A model generated the notes under the pieces. That model searched no databases and was not told the DNA's origin. It was given only the letters and a program-made list of their open reading frames with translations. Made by a program: the position numbers and the translations under genes. A stretch of DNA of 64,000 nt, taken from the NCBI GenBank assembly GCA_964500965.1, contig CAZCQZ010000005.1, forward strand, positions 1 to 64,000. Direction: 5' to 3'. Shown here piece after piece: positions 42,907 through 51,304 of this stretch. Every line of letters starts with the position of its first letter. Within the stretch, counting starts at the first letter, position 1. The stretch comes from JAISGQ01 sp964500965. GTDB lineage: Bacteria; Bacillota; Clostridia; Oscillospirales; Acutalibacteraceae.

Positions 42907-44145
42907 ATGGGAACACGATTCGGTTTGCTCGGCAGACGGCTGGGTCATAGCTGGTCACCGAGAATACACAGTCTTCTGGGCTGTGATGACTACGCCCTTT
43001 TTGAACGTGAGCCGAATGAAATCGAGGCTCTTTTAAAGGACGAAAGCATACAGGCTCTTAACGTAACCATTCCGTACAAAATCGACGTCATGGCTTACTG
43101 TGACGAACTTACCGATGCCGCCGAAAGCGTGGGCAGTGTAAATACCATTGTCCGCAGAAACGGCAAACTTTTAGGTCACAACACAGATACGGACGGCTTT
43201 ATTTACACCGTTCGCCGTTCGGAAATATCCTTTGAGGGCAAAAAGGTCGTGGTGTTCGGCGGCGGCGGTGCTTCCAAAGCCGTGGTTTATTCCGCTCGGA
43301 AAATGGGAGCCGGAGAGGTAATTGTTGTTGACCTCGGCGGCGAAAACAATTACGACAATCTCGACCGTCATTACGACGCGCAGATTCTTGTAAACGCCAC
43401 CCCTGTGGGAATGTACCCCAAAAACGGCGAAAGAATCGTTGACCCGGCTCTTTTCACCCACTGTGAGGGTGCTGTGGATGTGATTTACAATCCCCTGCGC
43501 ACCGCCTTTATGCTCCGCTGCATGGAGCTTGGCATTCCCTGTGCAGGCGGACTTCCCATGCTTGTTGCCCAGGCAAAGGCGGCGGAAGAACTGTTTTTTG
43601 ACAAAAAGATTGATGATTCTCTGGTAGAAGAAATATACACAACCCTTGCCGCCGAGCAGGAAAATATCGCCCTTATCGGTATGCCCGGCTGCGGCAAATC
43701 GACCGTCGGCGCACTTCTTGCAAAAATAACAGGCAGAGAAGCCATTGATCTTGATGCGCGAATAGTTGAAAACGAGGGAATTTCCATTCCCGAAATATTT
43801 GAGATTGACGGAGAGGATTATTTCCGTTACCTTGAGCATTACGAACTTGAAAAAATAGGCAGGGAGAGCGGAAAAATTATCATCACCGGCGGCGGCATAA
43901 TCAAAAACGAGCTTAATTACGGTCTGCTTGCCCAAAACAGCAGAATATATCACATAACCCGTGACCTTGACAAGCTCCCCACAAGCGGCAGACCCATTTC
44001 ACAAAGCACCGATTTATCAGTGCTTTACAGTCAGCGTGCCCCACTTTATGAAAAATTCCGCGATGTGACCGTTGACAACAACGGCACTGCGGAGGAATGT
44101 GCAAATGCAATATGGAGTGAGTTTAATGAAAATTCTCGTAATTAA
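42907..44145 (+). CDS. Shikimate dehydrogenase - shikimate kinase fusion
   Basis: 412 aa, two enzymes in one chain. Residues 1-245 are AroE: SWSPRIH (15-21), NVTIPYK with catalytic Lys58, NTDTDG (92-97), GGGGASKAV NADP loop (118-126), NATPVGMYP, GGLPMLVAQA. Residues 252-412 are AroK: Walker A GMPGCGKST (258-266), DLDARIVENEG, ITGGGII and a shikimate-binding Arg region. The linker is short, about 8 residues. Two consecutive pathway steps are thus fused (AroE makes shikimate, AroK phosphorylates it). Start preceded by AAGGAAAG. Confidence 0.95.
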   Translation: MGTRFGLLGRRLGHSWSPRIHSLLGCDDYALFEREPNEIEALLKDESIQALNVTIPYKIDVMAYCDELTDAAESVGSVNTIVRRNGKLLGHNTDTDGFIYTVRRSEISFEGKKVVVFGGGGASKAVVYSARKMGAGEVIVVDLGGENNYDNLDRHYDAQILVNATPVGMYPKNGERIVDPALFTHCEGAVDVIYNPLRTAFMLRCMELGIPCAGGLPMLVAQAKAAEELFFDKKIDDSLVEEIYTTLAAEQENIALIGMPGCGKSTVGALLAKITGREAIDLDARIVENEGISIPEIFEIDGEDYFRYLEHYELEKIGRESGKIIITGGGIIKNELNYGLLAQNSRIYHITRDLDKLPTSGRPISQSTDLSVLYSQRAPLYEKFRDVTVDNNGTAEECANAIWSEFNENSRN

Positions 44146-44551
44146 CGGACCGAACATCAATCTGTTGGGACTTCGTGAGCCTGATATTTACGGCAAAAGA
44201 ACCTATGCAGACCTTTTGGAGCTTATTTCCGAGGAAGCAAAAAAGCTCAATGTCGAGGTGGAGTTTTTCCAGTCAAACCACGAGGGCGCAATAGTAGATG
44301 CCATTCAGCAGGCGTACGGCAGAATCGACGGCATTGTTATAAATCCTGCCGCCTACACCCACACAAGCGTGGCTATCCTGGACGCGCTCAAGGCGGTTTC
44401 CATTCCTGCCGTTGAGGTGCATATTTCAGACCCCGTGCTGAGAGAGGACTTCCGCAAAATTTCCTATACGCGCCGCGCCTGTATTGCCACCATAAAGGGC
44501 AAGGGCTTTGACGGCTATCTCGAAGCAATGCATATTTTGACGGAGAAATAA
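44126..44551 (+). CDS. aroQ: Type II 3-dehydroquinate dehydratase
   Basis: 141 aa, the usual size. Start at ATG 44126 (MKILVINGPNINLLG) with GGAGTGAG upstream, overlapping the preceding gene by 20 bases. Motifs: NGPNINLLG (7-15), REPDIYG with the catalytic Tyr, FQSNHEGAIVD with the catalytic His-type region, INPAAYTHTSVAI and VEVHISDP. Forms dodecamers in known homologues. Last gene of the aromatic operon; aroB and aroF/G are not in the window. Confidence 0.96.
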   Translation: MKILVINGPNINLLGLREPDIYGKRTYADLLELISEEAKKLNVEVEFFQSNHEGAIVDAIQQAYGRIDGIVINPAAYTHTSVAILDALKAVSIPAVEVHISDPVLREDFRKISYTRRACIATIKGKGFDGYLEAMHILTEK

Positions 44552-44591
44552 ATCGGAAAAAATGCAGACCGCATCTTTTTCCCGATCCCCA

Positions 44592-44626
44592 AAAGGGGCT
44601 GTAAAACTTGCGTTTTACAGTCCCTT
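44592..44626. terminator. Terminator between aroQ and the phage module
   Basis: Stem AAAGGGGCTGTAAAAC (44592-44607 approximately) with GTTTTACAGTCCCTTTTTT, loop TTGC, ending in a T-run on the plus strand. It separates the converging aroQ and holin genes and is the left border of the phage-derived module. Confidence 0.85.
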
Positions 44627-44639
44627 TTTTACGCCTCGG

Positions 44640-44828
44640 CTATATTCCGTCGCGGTTTGTCGGGTCGTTCAATGCGGAGAACACCGAGCACAGCACAATC
44701 ATCAGGGACAGCAGAATATTTTTCAAATCCGCGCCGTTTTCCTGAAGTATTTCAAGCTGTGCATAAATAACCGTCAGTACCGCGCTCCACACCACGGGAG
44801 ATTTAAGTCTCTCTGCCAGCTTATTCAC
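44640..44828 (-). CDS. Holin, phiLC3-type
   Basis: 62 aa from GTG 44828 (MNKLAERLKSPVVW), preceded by GGAGGG; GTGA overlaps the stop of the XhlA-like gene. One or two hydrophobic segments (SAVLTVIYAQLEIL, ILLSLMIVLCSVFS) and the C-terminal ALNDPTNRDGI, which is characteristic of phage_holin_1 (phiLC3) proteins. It would open the membrane so the endolysin reaches the wall. Confidence 0.85.
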   Translation of the reverse strand: MNKLAERLKSPVVWSAVLTVIYAQLEILQENGADLKNILLSLMIVLCSVFSALNDPTNRDGI

Positions 44829-45082
44829 ATAAGCCCTCCAATCATACCGCCGATAACGGCAGCTACCGCAACCGATATTATCTGGGTCACAAGATGCTCC
44901 CACCTCTGCGCCGGCTTTGATTGCAATTGCTCCAACGCTTTTTCCAGCTTTCCGATAGCAAGCAGTACGTTGTCAAGCTGAGTGCTTATTCTCGTTTGGG
45001 CAATGGCGGAATCATTCGCCTTGCTGTAAAGCACGGTTATATCCTTTTCGCATTTTCCCAGTCGGCTTTCAAAAGCGTCCAT
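44825..45082 (-). CDS. XhlA-like lysis accessory protein
   Basis: 85 aa. The first 60 residues are a heptad-rich coiled coil (ISTQLDNVLLAIGKLEKALEQL) and the last 20 a membrane helix (ISVAVAAVIGGMIGGLM). This layout matches hemolysin XhlA family proteins, which sit beside holins in PBSX-type prophages and aid lysis. TAATG overlap with the endolysin stop. Confidence 0.8.
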   Translation of the reverse strand: MDAFESRLGKCEKDITVLYSKANDSAIAQTRISTQLDNVLLAIGKLEKALEQLQSKPAQRWEHLVTQIISVAVAAVIGGMIGGLM

Positions 45083-45744
45083 TATACCACCGCCTTGAGC
45101 CTTGCCTGAGTTTTCGGACCTGCTACGCCGTCTGCTTCAAGACCGTTGTTCGCCTGAAAAGCGCGCACAGCCGCTTTGGTTTTAAGCCCATATGAACCGT
45201 CAATATCAAGGGAGTAACCGCATTTTCCGAGCATCCACTGCACCCAGCGAACGCTTTCGCCCTTATTGCCCTGGCGTACCGCGCTTTCAGGCTCGGAATA
45301 GGGGCACACTTCACTTCCTCCGAATGTTGAAACCGTAACGGTTCTGATTCCGGTATTTTTCTTAAAGCTCTTTGTGTCGCGAACTGCCACGTGAACAAAG
45401 TCCTTTTTTGTATAAAGAATAATCCCCTTAAAGCCGACCGATTCGGCTGCCTTGGCGACCTCTGCCGGTTTAACGCCGGGCACGACTATATCAGCCGCCT
45501 TTCCCTTGACGTGGTTGCTTGCGGAAACACCGCCCACATCGGCATTATGCCTGCGGCATCTGTAGCCCGAATTTATATTGATTGCCGTGCCCAGCCTGTC
45601 GCGAAGCTTCTGCAAGAGCTCCACAAGCCTGTCGTCAAGCAGCGTGACAGAACAGCACCCGTTGCCCTTACACCGAAACTCCGAAAGGCGGAAATTTTCG
45701 GAAAGCTTAACATAAGCATTCTTCTTATAGGTTTTTACTGCCAA
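45082..45744 (-). CDS. Endolysin: M15 peptidase plus peptidoglycan-binding domain
   Basis: 220 aa from TTG 45744 (MAVKTYKKN), with GAGGTGG upstream; a GTG three codons earlier is the alternative. Residues about 10-125 are a D-Ala-D-Ala-type peptidase M15_3 domain: INSGYRCRRHN, SNHVKGKAADIVV (zinc His and Asp) and DFVHVAV. Residues about 155-218 are a PG_binding_1 domain (GESVRWVQWMLGKCGYSLDIDG, KTKAAVRAFQ). It cuts peptide bonds in peptidoglycan. No signal peptide, so export depends on the holin. Confidence 0.92.
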   Translation of the reverse strand: MAVKTYKKNAYVKLSENFRLSEFRCKGNGCCSVTLLDDRLVELLQKLRDRLGTAININSGYRCRRHNADVGGVSASNHVKGKAADIVVPGVKPAEVAKAAESVGFKGIILYTKKDFVHVAVRDTKSFKKNTGIRTVTVSTFGGSEVCPYSEPESAVRQGNKGESVRWVQWMLGKCGYSLDIDGSYGLKTKAAVRAFQANNGLEADGVAGPKTQARLKAVV

Positions 45745-45754
45745 TAAAACCACC

Positions 45755-46159
45755 TCATTCCACTGTACTCAACCATGAAGCTATGCTGTCCTGACCTACC
45801 AGAGAGGGCAGCACGCCGAAGTTAAAGCGGCGCAGTGCAAGCACCTGTCCGCCGCCTGCAATAATCGCCTGAGCCTGAACCGAGCCCTCCTGTACGGTAA
45901 GCTCGTCGGTAATAATAAATTCCACCACACCGTTTTCCGCATCGACAATCGCGCCGTCAACGACAGCGTTCGTCTCACCGTCCGGAAGCAGGCAGAAAAG
46001 CCGCGCACTGTGACCGCTGAGATTTATTTTTTTCTCGTCCGGATTATCACAGTCGCTGAGTGTCAGCAACAGTCTGCGTGAGTTGCCGTCATTCTGCATA
46101 ACGCAGAACGTGGGAATAGTTTCGTTTATATCAATAGAAACGGGTATACAATCCTGCAA
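45755..46159 (-). CDS. BppU-like baseplate protein
   Basis: 134 aa from TTG 46159 with GGAGGG upstream. Matches the N-terminal domain of phage baseplate upper proteins (BppU): VSIDINETIPTFCVMQNDGNSR, INLSGHSARLFCLLPDG, AIVDAENGVVEFIITDELT. In full-length BppU a receptor-binding part follows; here the protein ends after the beta-sandwich, so it is probably an adaptor. Confidence 0.8.
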   Translation of the reverse strand: MQDCIPVSIDINETIPTFCVMQNDGNSRRLLLTLSDCDNPDEKKINLSGHSARLFCLLPDGETNAVVDGAIVDAENGVVEFIITDELTVQEGSVQAQAIIAGGGQVLALRRFNFGVLPSLVGQDSIASWLSTVE

Positions 46160-46161
46160 AA

Positions 46162-46812
46162 TCAGCCCTCCCTGGTATATGTAATTCTCAGCTTTGTCGA
46201 TGAGCGGTTAAATCTGCCGTATCTCGAAAGCGCATAGTTGGTGTCCGCGTCAAGGCAAAGTCCTTTAATTGTTCCGTCTCTCAAGCCCTCTCCCACCGAG
46301 TTGAGCAATGTTACCCATTTTTCCTGACCGCGTGTGAACACAGGCGTTCCGCTGTCCGCCGCGCCTGAGTCCGCGCCGTCGTCCCAGCGCGACGGTGCAG
46401 ATGAATAATTGTGCATTTTAATGCAGGTATAACAATTTGCTTCACCGTGGGTGGTGTTAAGTCGCTTCAGGTAAAGCTGAACGGAAACAATCTCCGCCCC
46501 GGCAAGGTCGTTTTTGATTTCCGAAAGCGGAAAAAACATCAGCGTTCTTCTTGCGGTTGCCTTGGACGAATCGTAGGAACCTACAATAAGCTGAGCCGGA
46601 TAGCCCGTCTCCTTGCCGCCTGTGCCCCAGTAAATTTCCGCATCCGAAAGAGCATAGGTTTTTGTAACGGTTTGCGTTGTCGGGAACACCTTTTTCCACT
46701 GACCGTCCGTATAGGCGTTCACCTGTTGAACGTCCTCAAAGGCGGTACCGTTGTGAATCTTCACGTTCCGAACAGATGAAAATTCCGCGCCGTCATAGGT
46801 TTTTATCGCCAT
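46162..46812 (-). CDS. Phage tail appendage protein (DNRLRE-like)
   Basis: 216 aa from ATG 46812 (MAIKTYDGAEF); a GTG two codons upstream lies inside the GGAGTG site. Residues 1-50 resemble an attachment segment found on many clostridial phage fibres (VRNVKIHNGTAFEDVQQVNAY, DGQWKKVFP). The rest looks like a beta-jelly-roll of the DNRLRE type (LYLKRLNTTHGEANC, KWVTLLNSVGEGLRDG, STKLRITY). Likely binds host glycans. Confidence 0.7.
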   Translation of the reverse strand: MAIKTYDGAEFSSVRNVKIHNGTAFEDVQQVNAYTDGQWKKVFPTTQTVTKTYALSDAEIYWGTGGKETGYPAQLIVGSYDSSKATARRTLMFFPLSEIKNDLAGAEIVSVQLYLKRLNTTHGEANCYTCIKMHNYSSAPSRWDDGADSGAADSGTPVFTRGQEKWVTLLNSVGEGLRDGTIKGLCLDADTNYALSRYGRFNRSSTKLRITYTREG

Positions 46813-46821
46813 ATTCACTCC

Positions 46822-47385
46822 TCACTCCGTCACAAACCACAAATCGCCCTCAACAGCAGATGCAGGCTCGGTTGCACCCACATACAAGGCTCTGCCCGTG
46901 TCTGTACAGAGAGAAGCACCCACCTGTTCAATGCCTGTCAGTGACGTACCGTTAACGGTTATTCTGAAAAGCCCGACCTGATTTACGTCACCGGCAGACA
47001 GCAGGTCGCTTGTCACAAGCTCCGGGTCTGTGGGGTTTGAGCTTGCAGTGCCGGTCACAACGGTAAACACCAGCGAATCCGCAACCTCCGATGTGCCGCG
47101 TGTAAACTGGGCAACAACAAGGTCGTGGCGTGAAAGCCCCTGAGTACCGCTGACAACGGTGAGGTCTTCACTTTCACCGTTGGGCACGTAGAGCACATAG
47201 CCCCTGTTTGACGCTCCGCCGCCGGACAGCCTTACGGCATTATCTCCGACCTTTTCGCATTGCAGCGAGCCGAGTATGCCGCTCTTTTCACCCAGCATGG
47301 CGTGGTGAATAAAGGCGTCGTCATCGGCTGTAATGTGTGGGTCTGCCGTTGACGGAGTATTGACGGTTATTGCTTTCTGACCCAA
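46822..47385 (-). CDS. Phage tail/baseplate structural protein
   Basis: 187 aa from TTG 47385 with AAAGGAATG upstream. Contains AFIHHAMLGEKSGIL and RGYVLYVPNGESEDLTVVSGTQGLSRHDLVVAQF, a pattern seen in putative tail-fibre base proteins of Firmicutes siphoviruses, and ends GATEPASAVEGDLWFVTE, as many phage fibre segments do. No enzymatic motif. Confidence 0.7.
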   Translation of the reverse strand: MGQKAITVNTPSTADPHITADDDAFIHHAMLGEKSGILGSLQCEKVGDNAVRLSGGGASNRGYVLYVPNGESEDLTVVSGTQGLSRHDLVVAQFTRGTSEVADSLVFTVVTGTASSNPTDPELVTSDLLSAGDVNQVGLFRITVNGTSLTGIEQVGASLCTDTGRALYVGATEPASAVEGDLWFVTE

Positions 47386-47409
47386 ATAATCATTCCTTTC
47401 GTTAAATCA

Positions 47410-48402
47410 TCACGACAGCGTGTGTGTCATCAGCACGCTGTTTTCTTCAACAACCAGCCGTATGGCGGAAACGGTCAGGGTTGCCGTCATTCCGGTCAGC
47501 AAATCTCTTGCTCCGGCTTTATCGCCAAGCTCCAGACAAACATCACTGCCGCCTATTGAAATTTCAAGCTTTTTAATTTCTCCCAGCTCGGTAAGCTTGC
47601 GCCTTGCCGCCTCATCAAGAGCCGAGGTCGATTCAACTCCCGAATAGTCGTAAATGTAGGTGCTCAGCTTTTCCGCCGACGGAATACCGGACGCATTGCC
47701 GTCATTGGTAATCGTGCCGGAGGGAAGCCTCCAAAGCTCAACAATATCCCTGTCCTCAAGCCGTCCCTGTCCCAGTGCGATAATGTGATTAAACATCTCT
47801 CCCTGACGTGTGGAAACCAGAGATGAATCGTATTCCTGAGAAAACTCAATTTCCTCCGAATGGTCGGAAACCGATTCTGCGCCGACAGTAATCATACCGC
47901 CGTCAAAGCTGACGTTAAGCCGCGCCTGTTGCTGTGCAAGCAGTGTTTCAGCCGCCGAAAGCACGGATTTATACCGTATTGAGCCGCTGCAAATAATGCC
48001 GCTGTCCTCGCCGCTGACGGAAACGTAATCGGGCGCGTTTTTCAAAAGCCGCGCCAGCATACTGTTTGCCTCGGTCTCGGCAACAATCACGTGAGTTTCG
48101 CCGCTTTCGGGCACTACCGCAAAGCGTTCCAGCAAGCCGCGCCAGCACGTGCCGTAAATTCGCACCCTCCGGTCGGACACACTGTGCACCAGCTTATCAA
48201 CTCTGCCGCCCCAGCATGTGCCGGGGGCATATATGTAATAACCGCACTCTATTCCGAGATCGGACCATACATTTTCGTCCAGTGACAGTTCAAAATCGTT
48301 GTCCTGATTTTCGGTGCTCAAACCTACCTGCGCATCGAATTTAATGTAGCAGGGAATTTCTCCGATTTCATTAAGCTCCTCATCGGCATAAATCAGCTCC
48401 AA
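47410..48402 (-). CDS. Siphovirus Gp37-like baseplate/tail protein
   Basis: 330 aa from TTG 48402, with AGGAGTGAG upstream; overlaps the Dit gene end by 10 bases. Resembles the ReqiPepy6 Gp37-like family (PF14594), a baseplate hub relative: LNEIGEIPCYIKFDAQVGLST, NDFELSL, VHSVSDRRVRIYGTCWRGLLERF, GEMFNHIIALGQGRLEDRDIVELW. It would form the tail tip beneath Dit. Confidence 0.8.
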   Translation of the reverse strand: MELIYADEELNEIGEIPCYIKFDAQVGLSTENQDNDFELSLDENVWSDLGIECGYYIYAPGTCWGGRVDKLVHSVSDRRVRIYGTCWRGLLERFAVVPESGETHVIVAETEANSMLARLLKNAPDYVSVSGEDSGIICSGSIRYKSVLSAAETLLAQQQARLNVSFDGGMITVGAESVSDHSEEIEFSQEYDSSLVSTRQGEMFNHIIALGQGRLEDRDIVELWRLPSGTITNDGNASGIPSAEKLSTYIYDYSGVESTSALDEAARRKLTELGEIKKLEISIGGSDVCLELGDKAGARDLLTGMTATLTVSAIRLVVEENSVLMTHTLS

Positions 48403-49226
48403 AGCGGCTCACTCCTTTGCTTAACGAGGGTGACTGAAATATTAAGTTCCTTACCGCACTCAATAAAGGACGTTCCCGACGGAGCATAGGAAAAAATATT
48501 GCCGTTTTTCAGTCTGCTGTTAAAGATGTTGATTTTTTCACCCTGAGCCGAGGTCTTTGTAATGGTTCGCTCAACCTGGTCAATAACCACGTATTCTCCC
48601 TCCGCAAGAGTGACGTCCACTCCCATTGCCTTGCCGCCTATGGAAAACCTCGGATTTTCACACGGACCGGATATTTTTATAATCATAGGAGAGGAAGCAT
48701 AGTGGTCGTTTACAACAGCGGCATTTCTGGTCAGAGAGGAATAGCCGTAGGGATATTTTTTCGGATATTTCAGACCGTTCTCGTCGCTTTCGGTGCTGAA
48801 AGCAAAGGTAAAGGCACGTTCACTGCACCAGCAGGGATTTTGAGGAAAAAGGGACAGGGTTACTTTTATGCAGTACCGCCAGTCCTTTGAAATCTCCTTT
48901 TCCCCTGCGCTTACGTAGCAGCTCAGGTATTGACCGCCCACATAAAGCTTGCCCGGCGAAAGAGCCTCCACATCGGCGGCAATAACATTTGCCAGGTTGT
49001 TAACCGCACTGTTGAAATCCGCTTCGTTTTCCTCATAAACATACAGCGTAAGCCGACGGACGGTATTAGGTCTGCGACGTGAAACCACTCTGCCGCCGTC
49101 GTAAAGAGGGCGTGAAGCGTAGCCCAGCGTCCACGAAAAATCGTAAAGTCCGCTTTTCTCCACAAAATACGGCTTTTTGTCAAGTTCCAGGGTTATGCCC
49201 TTTGAATTGATATATTTAATATCCAA
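48393..49226 (-). CDS. Distal tail protein (Dit-like)
   Basis: 277 aa. Start set at TTG 49226 (MDIKYINSKGITLEL): AGGAGG lies six bases before it, right at the stop of the tape measure gene; an in-frame ATG upstream at 49265 lies inside that gene. Dit features: N-terminal belt with YDFSWTLGYASRPLYDGGRVVSRRR, then LTLSLFPQNPCWCSE, and a galectin-like C-terminal part. It links the tube to the baseplate. Confidence 0.8.
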   Translation of the reverse strand: MDIKYINSKGITLELDKKPYFVEKSGLYDFSWTLGYASRPLYDGGRVVSRRRPNTVRRLTLYVYEENEADFNSAVNNLANVIAADVEALSPGKLYVGGQYLSCYVSAGEKEISKDWRYCIKVTLSLFPQNPCWCSERAFTFAFSTESDENGLKYPKKYPYGYSSLTRNAAVVNDHYASSPMIIKISGPCENPRFSIGGKAMGVDVTLAEGEYVVIDQVERTITKTSAQGEKINIFNSRLKNGNIFSYAPSGTSFIECGKELNISVTLVKQRSEPLWS

Positions 49227-49236
49227 AAGCACCCTC

Positions 49237-50037
49237 CTATACGTATTCGCGTACAAGCGTGCCAAAGGTGCGCCTGTCTATCTCAATAGTCTGCCTGCCG
49301 TCGGAAAGCAGGTCAATCAGCGTGTCAAGCTTACGGGACAGCGTGTCCTGTACAGTCATATCGCCGCTGTATACCGCGCCGCCGCTCTCCGTTTCGGCAT
49401 AGGACTGCCTCGGCTCTTTTCTCGCGGTTGTCTCAAAAGGAACGTCTGTCACCATGCTTTGCGCCAGCCCCTCGGAAGCCCTTTCGACTTCTCCTATCAT
49501 GTCCTGCAAACCGAGAATCAGACCCTCACCGGTATAATGTCCCACCTGCCGCATTACACGTGACGGAGAAGCAATCCCCAGTGCTTTTTTCATTGTTGCC
49601 GCAACGTTATCGGCAATATACCTTGCCTTTGCGAAAATGCTCGACTGCTTTTGAGCCAGACCGTTAATCAATCCCTGACCGAAATCGCGCATAATGCTGC
49701 CGCCCTCCGAAACCGTTTCGCGAACGGGAGAAAGAACATTTTCCTTAGCCTCGGAAGCGGAACGGGTGAGAAGCGTTGCGGCATTTGCAACGGAATCCGC
49801 AACCGAAGCACAGAACGCCGGAATTTCCTCAGCCGCCCTGCTGAAAGGGGTTTCAAAATCCGTATATATCCTGCTGCCCACAGCCGCCAGCGCATCGCCC
49901 AGACTGCCGATTTTCGTTTCCTGCTCTCCGCCGGAGCTTCCCAGCAGAGCAAGGGAAAGCATTGCGCTGTCGATACCTGCGGCAAAGGGCGCGGTATCAA
50001 GAAGCAGACTCGCGCTTATTGTTCCTGCGTCTATCAT
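49237..50037 (-). CDS. Short tape measure protein
   Basis: 266 aa. The C-terminal third has the usual tape-measure signature: AKARYIADNVAATMKKALGIASPSRVMRQVGHYTGEGLILGL. The N-terminus (MIDAGTISASLLLDTAPFAAGI) matches tape-measure starts. The long helical middle is nearly absent; typical proteins run 600-2000 aa. Tail length scales with this protein, so a tail of roughly 40 nm or less is implied. Start preceded by AAAGGGAGTG. Confidence 0.8.
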   Translation of the reverse strand: MIDAGTISASLLLDTAPFAAGIDSAMLSLALLGSSGGEQETKIGSLGDALAAVGSRIYTDFETPFSRAAEEIPAFCASVADSVANAATLLTRSASEAKENVLSPVRETVSEGGSIMRDFGQGLINGLAQKQSSIFAKARYIADNVAATMKKALGIASPSRVMRQVGHYTGEGLILGLQDMIGEVERASEGLAQSMVTDVPFETTARKEPRQSYAETESGGAVYSGDMTVQDTLSRKLDTLIDLLSDGRQTIEIDRRTFGTLVREYV

Positions 50038-50251
50038 TAAAAATCACTCCCTTTCGCTGTAGCATGGAAGCCACAGCGGTTTTGTTGTCCCTTATCTGCC
50101 ACAGGTCGGGAATCTCCCCGGTGCTTTCAACCTTGGACAGAATGTAAAGCACCGCTTCGTCAAAGCACCACGCCGTATAGCTGTCCGAAATACCGAGCAT
50201 CTCACCCGGCCTGCACCGAAGCCGTTTCACTGCCGTCAGCACCGTCATCAT
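49997..50251 (-). CDS. Second tail assembly chaperone (GT-type partner)
   Basis: 84 aa from ATG 50251 (MMTVLTAVKRLRCRPGEMLG) with AGGAG seven bases upstream. It overlaps the first chaperone by 50 bases in another frame and the tape measure start by 41. CRPGEMLGISDSYTAWCFDEAVLYIL is typical of the T-like half of tail chaperones. The longer open frame upstream is a shadow of the first chaperone. It is made either by reinitiation or by a programmed frameshift. Confidence 0.65.
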   Translation of the reverse strand: MMTVLTAVKRLRCRPGEMLGISDSYTAWCFDEAVLYILSKVESTGEIPDLWQIRDNKTAVASMLQRKGVIFNDRRRNNKRESAS

Positions 50252-50606
50252 TCGGCTGCTCCTGACGAAAGGGTATAAGCGCGCGGACACCGCCCTGAGC
50301 AAAGGCATATATTGCCGAAAGCTGCTCGTCCGTAAGAGATATTCCCTGTTCCTCAAGCTCCTCGTAGGACGGCGAAACAAGGGAGGTTTGCGCAAAAACG
50401 AGCAGCAGTCTGCCCAGCTCGTCAAGAGGTATCTGTGCCTTGCCGCCCTCGTTGAAAAGCTCACGGGCACAGGCAAGCAGCTCGTTCGGAATAACTCCCC
50501 TCGCCGCAAGGGTCAGCATTGACGGTCTGCGCAGGCGCACTTTCATTGAGCCGTCGCCCGAAAACGAGGGAATATATACATCAAAAACGGCACATTTTTC
50601 CGTCAT
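50202..50606 (-). CDS. Tail assembly chaperone
   Basis: 134 aa. Contains VYIPSFSGDGSMKVRLRRPSMLTLAARGVIPNEL, then EELEEQGISLTDEQLSAIYAFAQGGVRAL, the pattern of siphovirus G-like tail chaperones. Position directly between tail tube and tape measure supports this. Overlaps the tail tube stop by 4 bases (ATGA). Confidence 0.78.
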   Translation of the reverse strand: MTEKCAVFDVYIPSFSGDGSMKVRLRRPSMLTLAARGVIPNELLACARELFNEGGKAQIPLDELGRLLLVFAQTSLVSPSYEELEEQGISLTDEQLSAIYAFAQGGVRALIPFRQEQPNDDGADGSETASVQAG

Positions 50607-51304
50607 ATTGAAGCCCCCTTAACAATACCGACCTCGGTTCGATATACGCACTCACCGGCGTTCAGCGAAATACCCTGCACGGTCATGGCTGTTGTTGCAA
50701 TATATTCCCTGCCGTTTTCCGCGTCGGACGGGAAATCCGACGCCTTTTCAAGATACACCGGCATAGAATCCATGCAGTCGATAAGAAGCTGAGTTTTTCC
50801 GCAGGCGGCTCTTGATTTCAAAGTGTATTCCGGGCTTACGAATTGACCGTCCTCAAAGCTGAAGCTTGCCGTAGAGCCGAAGCAGCCGGGGAACGTAAAT
50901 CGGTAATAGCACTTTGTCGCGCCGTCATAGTCCTTTTCCTCGGAATAAAGCCTGAGAGTAAAGCGCGTGTGCTCAGCCGCTTCTCCGGCAGTAGGCGCGC
51001 TGTAGCTTTCAAAGCTGCCGTCTGCGTTGTACTGCACGCTTCCGCCCTGTGCAAAGGCAACCAGCTCCGGTGAAAATACCACGTCCTTGAGCTTGATGTT
51101 ATAGCCCTTTAAAATGTCCTCCAGAACATTCTGAGCTAAAATGGTATTGCGTGTGCGCAGCTCCTGCTCCTTGCCCTCGGAGAGTACAGGCTCCGGGGTC
51201 ACGCTTTTCGCGCTTGAAAATCTGAAAAAGCGCGGCGTTTCCTCGGCGGTAATAATTTCCGCACCGCTGATATTGGCAATGGGGCTTGAATTTATTGTTC
51301 CCAT
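50603..51304 (-). CDS. Major tail tube protein
   Basis: 233 aa. Position between tail completion and chaperone genes, length and a beta-rich composition fit a siphovirus tail tube protein. Features: AEIITAEETPRFFRFSSAKSVTPEP at the start, GYNIKLKDVVFSPELVAFAQGG near residue 68, FTFPGCFGSTASFSFEDGQF near 133. ATG preceded by AAAGGAAG. A run of hairpins lies in the gap upstream. Confidence 0.78.
   Translation of the reverse strand: MGTINSSPIANISGAEIITAEETPRFFRFSSAKSVTPEPVLSEGKEQELRTRNTILAQNVLEDILKGYNIKLKDVVFSPELVAFAQGGSVQYNADGSFESYSAPTAGEAAEHTRFTLRLYSEEKDYDGATKCYYRFTFPGCFGSTASFSFEDGQFVSPEYTLKSRAACGKTQLLIDCMDSMPVYLEKASDFPSDAENGREYIATTAMTVQGISLNAGECVYRTEVGIVKGASI

Noticed and set aside
44552..44640. 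Attachment site of a prophage at the aroQ border
   Set aside because: No direct repeat was found between this stretch and 57875-58226, there is no tRNA gene, and the stretch is filled by an ordinary terminator.
50252..50509. N-terminal extension of the second tail chaperone
   Set aside because: It is an Arg-rich shadow of the first chaperone gene; an ATG with AGGAG starts at 50251.
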